NCBI GenBank assembly: GCA_025965815.1
Contig: JAOPWF010000602.1
Coordinates: 1-6,255 of the forward strand
Direction of reading: 5' to 3'
DNA from: Mycobacterium sp.
GTDB taxonomy: Bacteria; Actinomycetota; Actinomycetes; Mycobacteriales; Mycobacteriaceae
DNA length: 6,255 bases
A program made the position numbers and the translations under genes. Within the stretch, counting starts at the first letter, position 1; each line of letters opens with the position of its first letter. Shown here in pieces: positions 1 to 5,043 of this stretch. The notes under the pieces were generated by a model that searched no databases, was not told the DNA's origin, and worked only from the letters and a program-made list of their open reading frames with translations.

Positions 1-2
1 AG

Positions 3-205
3 TCGGCGGCGGAGCTCTCTGATGCAGCCAGGTCTGTGCTGCTCGGTCGGCGAGCGCGCTCCAAACGGCGACCGGGCGTCCTGGGCGTCCTCCCCGCCGG
101 CTGCGCACCCTCGCGCTTTCGGGTGCAGCGCTCGTGTTGATCCTCGTCGCCGGGTTGGTCGGGTGGCAACTTCGCGGTACGCCAGGGCATTCGAAGCGGG
201 TGGTT
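3..205 (+). other. Remnant of a basic juxtamembrane stretch and transmembrane helix upstream of the SBP domain
   Basis: Two short open stretches lead into the broken SBP gene. One frame is open from position 3 to a stop at 138-140 and encodes a charged segment containing GRRARSKRRPG. The next frame, from about 101, encodes a clear hydrophobic helix (LALSGAALVLILVAGLVGW) followed by QLRG. The Ser/Pro-rich linker GGSGNTAGSTTSS and the SBP domain continue in a third frame from about 196. Basic residues, then a helix, then a low-complexity linker, then a binding domain is the usual order for a membrane-anchored extracellular domain, so I infer that one reading frame was split by at least two indels. 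No start codon for an independent protein is evident in the helix frame. It could instead be a degraded signal peptide: LVGW sits where a lipobox LVGC could be. The protein would begin before the window. Confidence 0.35.
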
Positions 206-752
206 CCGGCAATACTGCCGGTTCGACCACATCCAGCCCCGCGGCGCCAAGCCCCAAGCCGCCGCTGGGTAGTCCGGAGGCCATAGCGGCCACCGTGCCG
301 GCTTCGATCAGGTCGGCGGGGAAATTGGTGGTGGGCGTCAACGAGCCTTACGCTCCTGCGGAGTTCAGGGATGCCGGCGGAAACCTCGTCGGCTTGGACG
401 TCGACCTGATGAACGCGATCGCCCGCACGCTCGGGCCGGAGGTGGAGTATCGGGAGACGGCTTTCGAGAGCATCATCCCGTCGGTGCAGGCCAAGGCTTT
501 CGACGTCGGGCTGTCGTCGTTCACCGATACCAAGGATCGCGAAGCGGCCGTCGATTTCGTGACGTACTTCCAGGCGGGGACCCAGTGCCGCGCCGTACGG
601 CTGGCCGGTCCCCAAGGGTGCCCATTGGCCGAGTCGCTCCGGCAGGCCCTGATGCACCTGATCGCGACTCGTGAGTACCGGGGAGTCATGAGCAACTGCG
701 GTGTCGAGGCGGGGATGATCAACACGCCATGATCAACGGCGCGTACAGCTAA
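22..752 (+). pseudogene. Broken amino-acid ABC transporter-type substrate-binding protein (PBPb domain)
   Basis: An open frame from 22 to a stop at 730-732 encodes 236 residues, against roughly 300 for intact relatives; its first ~58 residues look like out-of-frame translation. From residue ~95 it matches a polar amino-acid binding protein: IRSAGKLVVGVNEPYAPAEF, then GLDVDLMNAIA, ESIIPSVQAKAFDVGLSSFTDT and AAVDFVTYFQAGTQ. Straight after AGTQ (about 585) the sequence jumps to the C-terminal lobe, so about 90 family residues are missing. Just past the join, PYGWPVPKG is read in a different frame (593-619). A one-base loss near 619-621 restores the first frame for PLAESLRQALMHLI and GVEAGMI. A further one-base loss near 729 creates the early stop; the natural tail MINGAYS with TAA at 750-752 is in the next frame. 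The usual Trp in SNWGVEAGMI is Cys. The large deletion cannot be a sequencing error, so I call it a pseudogene. The family would bind a small ligand outside the membrane. Confidence 0.8.
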
Positions 753-784
753 TCGGCCGAATACCTGCTTGCAACGCCCCTCCG

Positions 785-796
785 TACTCTCGGGGG
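785..796 (+). promoter_or_regulatory. Candidate -10 element for leaderless selO transcription
   Basis: TACTCT at 785-790 fits the actinobacterial TANNNT -10 pattern and ends 6 nt before the GTG start at 797. That would place the transcription start at or within a base or two of the start codon. The G run at 791-796 is too close to the GTG to act as a normal ribosome binding site, which also favours leaderless initiation. No convincing -35 is seen. Confidence 0.35.
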
Positions 797-2260
797 GTGA
801 GCGTCTCACCGGCTACCAACGTCGTGCTCGACGACCGCTTCTCCCGCGAACTGCCGGAGATGGCTGTCCCCTGGCAGGCCGAGGTAGCTCCTGACCCGCG
901 GCTGCTCGTGCTCAACGAGCCGCTTGCCACCGAGCTCGGCCTCGACCCCGCCTGGCTGCGGGGTCCCGACGGGTTGGGCCTGCTGGTCGGCACCGTCGTC
1001 CCCAGTGGTGCCACCCCTGTGTCGCAGGCCTACGCCGGGCACCAGTTCGGCGGGTTCGTCCCGCGCCTAGGCGACGGGCGCGCGCTCCTCCTCGGTGAAC
1101 TCGTCGACGCCGACGGCCACCCTCGCGACCTCCACCTCAAGGGCTCCGGACATACGCCGTTCGCGCGCGGTGGCGACGGCCTGGCCGCGGTTGGTCCGAT
1201 GCTGCGCGAGTACGTCGTCAGCGAGGCAATGCACGCCCTCGGCATTCCCACCACTCGCTCACTGGCCGTCGTCGCGACGGGGCGCCAGGTGCGGCGCGAG
1301 ACCCTCTTGCCCGGAGCCGTGCTCGCCCGGGTCGCGCGCAGCCATCTGCGGGTGGGGAGCTTTCAGTACGCCGCGTCGACCGGTGACGTCGACCTCTTGC
1401 GCCGCCTCGCCGACCACGCGATCGCCCGGCACCATCCTGGCGCCGCGGCGGCCGCCCAGCCCTACCTCGCGCTGTTCGAAGCGGTGATCGCAGCCCAGGC
1501 GTCGCTGGTGGCCCGGTGGATGCTCGTCGGGTTCGTCCACGGCGTCATGAACACCGACAACATGACGATCTCGGGCGAGACCATCGACTACGGGCCGTGC
1601 GCCTTCATGGAGGCCTACGACCCCGTCACGGTCTACAGCTCCATCGACCATGGCGGGCGCTACGCCTACGGTAACCAGCCGAGGGCGGCCGTGTGGAACC
1701 TCGCCCGGCTCGCCGAAACCCTCCTGCCCCTAATCACCGACGACGGGGAGCAGGCCGTCGCACTCGCGGAGGAGTCGCTCACCGGTTTCCGCCCGCAGTA
1801 CGACGCCGCCTGGTCGGCCGGCATGCGGCTCAAGCTCGGCCTGTCTGAGGACGTCGACGACGCAGTCGCGAGGCCGCTGGTCGACGAGTTGCTCGCCCTA
1901 CTCCAGCAGAACCACATTGACTACACCTCGTTCTTCCGCCACCTCGGCACGGCCGCCCGCGGCGACGCCGAGCCCGCGCGCGGGCTGTTCGTCGACCTCG
2001 CCGGGTTCGACGGCTGGATGGTGCGTTGGCGCGCCTTTGGTCCGGACGCCGACGTGATGGACGGGGTCAACCCCATCTACATCCCCCGCAACCATCTCGT
2101 GGAGGAGGCCCTTGCCGCCGCGACCGAGGGCGATCTGGATCCGCTCGAGCGGCTTCTGGATGCCGTCGTCGCCCCGTATGTCGAACGTCCCGGCCAAGAG
2201 CGCTACGCCGCCGCCGCTCCGGAGGAGTTCGGCGCCTACCGGACCTTCTGCGGGACCTGA
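797..2260 (+). CDS. selO: SelO/YdiU-family protein adenylyltransferase (pseudokinase-fold AMPylator)
   Basis: Encodes 487 residues, the usual length for actinobacterial SelO. The family transfers AMP from ATP to Ser/Thr/Tyr hydroxyls of target proteins and is linked to the oxidative stress response. Family blocks appear in order: YAGHQFGGF (79-87), [17 protein letters not shown] (112-128, Lys115 in the nucleotide-binding position), [20 protein letters not shown] (135-154, Glu143), [20 protein letters not shown] (245-264), DYGPCAF (264-270, the metal-binding Asp-Tyr-Gly) and NPIYIPRNH (425-433). It ends in TFCGT with Cys485. Bacterial SelO proteins carry Cys near the C-terminus where animal SelO has selenocysteine, a residue tied to redox control. 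The GTG start is chosen because the protein then begins [15 protein letters not shown], the expected N-terminus. It stands alone on the plus strand; the SDR gene converges on it 34 bp downstream. No broken or missing motif is seen. Confidence 0.95.
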   Translation: MSVSPATNVVLDDRFSRELPEMAVPWQAEVAPDPRLLVLNEPLATELGLDPAWLRGPDGLGLLVGTVVPSGATPVSQAYAGHQFGGFVPRLGDGRALLLGELVDADGHPRDLHLKGSGHTPFARGGDGLAAVGPMLREYVVSEAMHALGIPTTRSLAVVATGRQVRRETLLPGAVLARVARSHLRVGSFQYAASTGDVDLLRRLADHAIARHHPGAAAAAQPYLALFEAVIAAQASLVARWMLVGFVHGVMNTDNMTISGETIDYGPCAFMEAYDPVTVYSSIDHGGRYAYGNQPRAAVWNLARLAETLLPLITDDGEQAVALAEESLTGFRPQYDAAWSAGMRLKLGLSEDVDDAVARPLVDELLALLQQNHIDYTSFFRHLGTAARGDAEPARGLFVDLAGFDGWMVRWRAFGPDADVMDGVNPIYIPRNHLVEEALAAATEGDLDPLERLLDAVVAPYVERPGQERYAAAAPEEFGAYRTFCGT

Positions 2261-2273
2261 GATCACGGGCCAT

Positions 2274-2292
2274 CCGCCTGCGCTGCAAGCGG
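2274..2292. terminator. Compact hairpin between convergent selO and SDR genes
   Basis: Arms CCGCCTGC (2274-2281) and GCAAGCGG (2285-2292) enclose a 3-nt loop. As minus-strand RNA all eight pairs form (one G-U); as plus-strand RNA one C-A mismatch remains. It starts 2 nt beyond the SDR stop and 13 nt beyond the selO stop, so it could end transcription from either side. There is no U tract, so intrinsic termination is only a possibility; U-poor terminator hairpins are reported in actinobacteria. Confidence 0.4.
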
Positions 2293-2294
2293 GA

Positions 2295-3104
2295 TCACTT
2301 TCCTGGCGCTAGCAGAGAGGCCTGATAGCGACGCATGCCGCGCAACCACCGCTCGTAATCGGATGTCTTTTGGCGGTACATGTCCAACACGTTCGCGTGC
2401 GGGAGGATCAGAAAGCGTTCGTCATGTATCGCCGCGAGCACGTCAGCGGCCACCTGCGCGGGCTCGAGCACCTCACCGGCCGAGGTCACTGCCCTCGTCG
2501 CAGTCGTGTCGCCGGCGTCACCGCAGTACAGCAATTTGGTGTTGACGCCCATCGGGCACAGGCAACTCACCCGTACCCCGCTGTCCCCGTAGGTCACACT
2601 CAGCCATTCGGCGAACCCGACCGCGGCGTGCTTGGTCACTGAGTAGGTCGCCGATCCGATCTGGGTGAGCAGCCCGGCCGCCGAGGCTGTGCTGACGAAA
2701 TAGCCCGCACCACGTTCGATCCAGCCGGGCACCAGCAACTGCGCCGCCCGGATGTGAGCCCGCAGGTTGACGTCGATCGAGAGGTCCCAATCGGCCTCGG
2801 TCGCCTCTAGGCCCGGCGCGCCAAAGATCCCCGCGTTGGCGAAGTACATCTCGACGGGACCAAATTCATTCTCCGCCAGGGATATCAGGCCACGAATCTG
2901 CTCGGTGTCGGACACGTCGGCGCCGACGCCAAGAACGGATCCAGACGTATCCGCCCTGATGGTGCGGGCGGTCTTCTCGGCGGCATCGGGGTTGAGGTCC
3001 GCGATGACGACATTGGCACCGTTGGCGACGAGTACCGCCGCGATCGCCGCCCCGATACCGGCACCGCCACCGGTGACGACGGCGACCTTGTTCGCAACCT
3101 CCAC
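2295..3104 (-). CDS. SDR family NAD(P)-dependent oxidoreductase
   Basis: A classical short-chain dehydrogenase of 269 residues from the GTG at 3104. It would oxidise an alcohol or reduce a ketone using NAD(H) or NADP(H); the substrate cannot be read from the sequence. Motifs: TGGGAGIG cofactor loop (11-18), Asp36 in VVIADL (an acidic residue here usually favours NAD over NADP), ADV (62-64), NAG (90-92), catalytic Asn113, Ser141 in VSTASAAG, and YSVTK with Tyr154 and Lys158. The usual PG after the catalytic block is CPMGVNT (183-189), and the C-terminal tail contains DMYRQKTSDYERWLRGMRRY. The GTG is preferred because GAGAGAGG lies 8 nt upstream and the Rossmann fold then begins at the usual distance from the N-terminus. 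An ATG at 3122 would add six residues (MREAFA) and has only a weak ribosome binding site. The gene is divergent from the DUF2237 gene and convergent with selO, apparently a single-gene unit. Confidence 0.9.
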   Translation of the reverse strand: MEVANKVAVVTGGGAGIGAAIAAVLVANGANVVIADLNPDAAEKTARTIRADTSGSVLGVGADVSDTEQIRGLISLAENEFGPVEMYFANAGIFGAPGLEATEADWDLSIDVNLRAHIRAAQLLVPGWIERGAGYFVSTASAAGLLTQIGSATYSVTKHAAVGFAEWLSVTYGDSGVRVSCLCPMGVNTKLLYCGDAGDTTATRAVTSAGEVLEPAQVAADVLAAIHDERFLILPHANVLDMYRQKTSDYERWLRGMRRYQASLLAPGK

Positions 3105-3112
3105 AGCGAATG

Positions 3113-3120
3113 CCTCTCTC
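3113..3120 (-). promoter_or_regulatory. Ribosome binding site deciding the SDR start
   Basis: Read on the minus strand this is GAGAGAGG, ending 8 nt before the GTG at 3104. It lies inside the reading frame that would start at the ATG at 3122, so it supports the GTG as the true start. Confidence 0.5.
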
Positions 3121-3170
3121 ATCGGAGATCCAATGCAGTCTTTCGTGCTCGCCCGAAAGTAGCGTTCCAG

Positions 3171-3208
3171 TCGACAACCACGCACCCGGCGAGGGCGATA
3201 CTAGGTCG
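3171..3208 (+). promoter_or_regulatory. Candidate promoter of the DUF2237 gene in the divergent intergenic region
   Basis: GATACT (3197-3202), one base away from TATACT, ends 6 nt before the ATG at 3209. TCGACA (3171-3176) resembles a -35 but sits 20 nt upstream, longer than the usual ~17 nt. A possible -10 for the divergent SDR gene, TACTTT on the minus strand (3156-3161), lies in the same 100-bp region, so the two promoters would be back to back. Confidence 0.3.
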
Positions 3209-3595
3209 ATGCCAGATCGCAACGTACTGGGCGGCCCGCTGGAAGCGTGCGGCACCGACCCGCTCACCGGCTTCTACCGCGACGGCTGCTGCTCGACCGG
3301 GGACGAGGACGTTGGCCGGCACACCATCTGCGCCGTCGTGACCGGTGAGTTCCTGGAGCACCAACGCTCCATCGGCAACGACCTATCGACCCCGATGCCC
3401 CAGTACCGGTTCCCCGGCCTCGCGCCTGGCGACCGCTGGTGCGTCACTGCGGTGAACTGGCTCCGGGCCCACCGCGACGGTTGCGCCGCCCCGGTTGTGC
3501 TGGCGGCCACCCACGAGCGCACCCTCGACGTGGTGGCCCTGGAGGTCCTCCGGGAGCACGCGGTCGACGTGCCCGACGACCTGGGCAGCCTCTGA
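3209..3595 (+). CDS. DUF2237 family protein, function unknown
   Basis: A 128-residue protein of the DUF2237 family (small soluble proteins of unknown function found in many bacteria and some eukaryotes). Landmarks: NVLGGPLEACGTDPLTGFYR (5-24), DGCCSTGDEDVGRHTICAV (25-43), GNDLSTP (57-63), FPGLAPGDRWCVTAVNWL (68-85) and PVVLAATHERTLDVVALEVL (95-114). Cysteines at 14, 27, 28, 41 and 78 fall within or next to these conserved blocks, suggesting a metal site or redox role, but that is inference. No signal peptide or membrane helix is present. The ATG at 3209 is used because the DUF2237 block starts four residues later; upstream codons in this frame overlap the SDR 5' end and have no family character. 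An AGG lies 3 nt before the ATG, and GATACT at 3197-3202 may allow leaderless initiation. No operon partner: the SDR is divergent, and downstream is a gene-poor stretch. Confidence 0.88.
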   Translation: MPDRNVLGGPLEACGTDPLTGFYRDGCCSTGDEDVGRHTICAVVTGEFLEHQRSIGNDLSTPMPQYRFPGLAPGDRWCVTAVNWLRAHRDGCAAPVVLAATHERTLDVVALEVLREHAVDVPDDLGSL

Positions 3596-3658
3596 CGGGA
3601 CGCACTCACGCAGACCTCGGTGTTCGCACCTGCCCTCGCGGTGTTGTCACGAATCGCA

Positions 3659-3681
3659 AGGAGCGCAAGGCCTCCGCTCCT
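3659..3681 (+). terminator. Weak hairpin downstream of the DUF2237 gene
   Basis: AGGAGCG (3659-3665) pairs with CGCTCCT (3675-3681) around a 9-nt loop, beginning 63 nt after the DUF2237 stop. There is no U tract. It might contribute to termination, but a 7-bp stem in such GC-rich DNA can arise by chance. Confidence 0.2.
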
Positions 3682-3765
3682 GTTGGCGGTGTCATGGGAG
3701 CGAGTTCAGCAGCGGCGCCGTCGAAGGATCCGGTGCTGCGCGACGCCTCGGCGGTGGCTGTGGTT

Positions 3766-3787
3766 ATGGACTTGCGAGTCCATTTTT
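3766..3787 (+). terminator. Intrinsic terminator candidate (perfect stem plus U tract)
   Basis: ATGGACT (3766-3772) and AGTCCAT (3777-3783) form a perfect 7-bp stem with the 4-nt loop TGCG. A run of five T (3783-3787) starts at the last stem base. The U tract follows the stem only on the plus strand, so this would end transcripts from the DUF2237 gene 170 nt upstream. A T5 run is uncommon in such GC-rich DNA, which strengthens the call. Confidence 0.55.
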
Positions 3788-3839
3788 GCGTCGACATCAT
3801 CTGGATCATGAGTACAGACATGGTCGGGCGTGACCAGAG

Positions 3840-4045
3840 AGGTGATCGTCGGGACGGCGGCGGTGCGGGTAGCGACCGGGGCTTCGGACGCGGTCAGCTG
3901 CTCGACGGTCTGCTGCAGGGCGCGGGGGGTCGCTCTTGCGGGGGAGGCCGTTGATGCGGCGGCCGAGCCGGGCGGCGTCGCGGATCGTCAGGCCGTCGAG
4001 GCGCGCGCGCAGCTCGCTCAGTTCGTCGCTGGACGGTTCGGACAC
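3840..4045 (-). pseudogene. hrpA: 5' remnant of an ATP-dependent RNA helicase HrpA gene
   Basis: From a GTG at 4045 the minus strand encodes SEPSSDELSELRARLDG, then LTIRDAARLGRRINGL, then PRKSDP, the type of N-terminus seen in actinobacterial HrpA (a DEAH-box helicase of roughly 1,300 residues). In a run of six G on the plus strand (3924-3929) the frame breaks. Dropping one base continues the protein as DPRALQQTVEQLTAS and then EAPVATRTAAVPTIT, the expected helical linker before the helicase core. Similarity stops near 3840, just before the usual YPDLPVS-type segment, so the Walker A, DEAH and all later motifs are absent. Nothing further along the minus strand to the DUF2237 gene resembles HrpA. 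At most a 79-residue out-of-frame peptide could be made. The assignment rests on recognising this short N-terminal region; the frame restoration by a single base strongly supports a decayed gene. Confidence 0.7.
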
Positions 4046-4052
4046 TCCGGCA

Positions 4053-4058
4053 ACGATA
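4053..4058 (-). promoter_or_regulatory. Candidate -10 element of the hrpA remnant
   Basis: TATCGT on the minus strand fits TANNNT and ends 7 nt before the GTG at 4045, again consistent with a leaderless start. No -35 is obvious. If it is still active, the stump would be transcribed leftward. Confidence 0.25.
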
Positions 4059-4266
4059 GGCGCACGTGGCAGTCGAGGTGTCCCGCCTAAGCGCTACTCG
4101 GCCGAGACGACGGACCCCAACATCTCGGTGTGGTCGACACGATCAGGCAGGACAGAAGGAGCCCGGTCCGCGTCCGGTCGCTGATGCACATCTGACAACG
4201 CCGGCGCGAGCCTGGCAGTCCAATCAGTTGTTCAGTGAGGCGCCGCCTGCCGCGCGGGCCAGTCGC
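4059..4266. other. Intergenic stretch between the FAH gene and the hrpA remnant
   Basis: About 200 bp with no recognisable gene. Reading frames here on both strands lack family motifs. A loose GC-rich inverted pair (GTGAG at 4235-4239 with CTCAC at 4266-4270) flanks the FAH stop codon and might form part of a terminator for the leftward operon, but the interior pairing is irregular and I do not call it. Confidence 0.4.
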
Positions 4267-5043
4267 TCACGCCGGCACCGCATCTCGCTCGCGGACGGTG
4301 TTCGACAGTTTGCCGATGAGGTCGACCTCGACGTCGACTGTGTCACCGATACCCATGGACCCGACGCCCGCCGGACTGGCGGTGAGCACAACGTCTCCGG
4401 CCTCCAGGGTGATGCAGCGGGTGATCCAGATCAGCAGCTCGAGAACACCGAAGATCATGTCGTCGGTGCCGCAGTCCTGGACGATGCGCCCGTTGAGCCG
4501 CGTCGTCAGCCGCATTGCCTGCGGATCCTGGATTCCGGTTTCGATCCACGGACCCATCGGGCAGAACGTGTCGAGGCTCTTGGCGCGGGTCCACTGGCCA
4601 TCGGCGCGCCAGTCGCTGGCGGTGACGTCGTTGGCGCAGGTGTAGCCGAGCACGTGCCGCGCGACGTCGCCGGCTCTGAGATCGCGTGCGGTACGGCCGA
4701 TCACGACCGCGACCTCGCCCTCGTACTCCAACCGGTCGAGCCCGGGTGGGTAGGCGATCGGGTCCGACGCCCCGGCGAGCGTATTCAGTCCCTTCAGGAA
4801 GATGTGCGGCTGGCTGGGGCGTGGGCGGCCGAGTTCGGCGAGCTGGCTGGCGTAGTTGCTACCGGCGCAGACGATAACTCGAGGTGTGCACGGGTTCAGC
4901 AGCGTCACATCGGCGAGCGAGGTGAGCCGCCGCCCAGCAGCGGGCCCGTCGAACCCGCCGTCGAGGGCCAACACGTCCTCGCCGTCGAGCACTCCGTAGC
5001 GTGGGCGGGATTCGTGCCGGTCAATGAAGCGGATTATCCGCAT
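4267..5043 (-). CDS. Fumarylacetoacetate hydrolase (FAH) family protein
   Basis: A 258-residue cytoplasmic enzyme of the FAH fold, whose members hydrolyse, decarboxylate or isomerise 2-keto/enol dicarboxylic acids using a divalent metal. The short N-terminal domain (1-50) leads into PRVIVCAGSNY (54-64). The metal ligands are expected at Glu108 and Glu110 in LEYEGEVAVVIGR and Asp139 in YTCANDVTASDW. TRAKSLDTFCPMGPW (152-166), the C-terminal MIFGVLELLIWIT (196-208) and TASPAGVG (221-228) are the other family signatures. The lid helix usually reads NYxxHxxE; here it is NYASQLAE, with Gln67 (CAG) replacing the His and Glu70 kept, so the reaction may differ or be lost. The ATG at 5043 gives the normal MRIIRFID start and has AGGAAGAGAG 7 nt upstream; an in-frame start at 5085 would add an atypical extension. 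It overlaps the end of the iron-sulfur oxidoreductase gene by 23 bp, so the two are probably translated together. Exact substrate unknown. Confidence 0.9.
   Translation of the reverse strand: MRIIRFIDRHESRPRYGVLDGEDVLALDGGFDGPAAGRRLTSLADVTLLNPCTPRVIVCAGSNYASQLAELGRPRPSQPHIFLKGLNTLAGASDPIAYPPGLDRLEYEGEVAVVIGRTARDLRAGDVARHVLGYTCANDVTASDWRADGQWTRAKSLDTFCPMGPWIETGIQDPQAMRLTTRLNGRIVQDCGTDDMIFGVLELLIWITRCITLEAGDVVLTASPAGVGSMGIGDTVDVEVDLIGKLSNTVRERDAVPA

Larger units (their letters stand above)
3596..3839. other. Gene-poor stretch between the DUF2237 gene and the hrpA remnant
   Basis: No reading frame on either strand in this ~240-bp stretch resembles a known family. It holds the two hairpins described separately. 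The part from about 3761 to 3830 is visibly richer in A and T than its surroundings. The right end abuts the point where hrpA similarity stops, so this may be sequence brought in by, or left over from, the deletion that removed the rest of that gene. Confidence 0.5.

Noticed and set aside
3105..3185. N-terminal extension of the SDR from an upstream start at 3185 or 3122
   Set aside because: The extra residues do not look like an SDR N-terminus, and the best ribosome binding site lies between the ATG at 3122 and the GTG at 3104.
3656..3670. Short direct repeat GCAAGG (3656-3661 and 3665-3670)
   Set aside because: Six-base copies only, with no further units; no CRISPR or tandem-repeat structure.
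3766..3783. Hairpin considered as part of a tRNA or attachment site
   Set aside because: No acceptor, D or T arms can be folded around it, and no duplicated core sequence or integrase gene is present.
3606..3821. Minus-strand 71-codon frame in the gene-poor stretch
   Set aside because: Examined as a possible hrpA C-terminal remnant, but no HrpA tail motif is present and the composition is not protein-like.
3439..3954. Plus-strand open frame of 171 codons running out of the DUF2237 gene
   Set aside because: Its first third is an out-of-frame reading of DUF2237 and the remainder is Gly/Arg-rich with no recognisable domain; it also crosses the U-tailed hairpin and the hrpA remnant.
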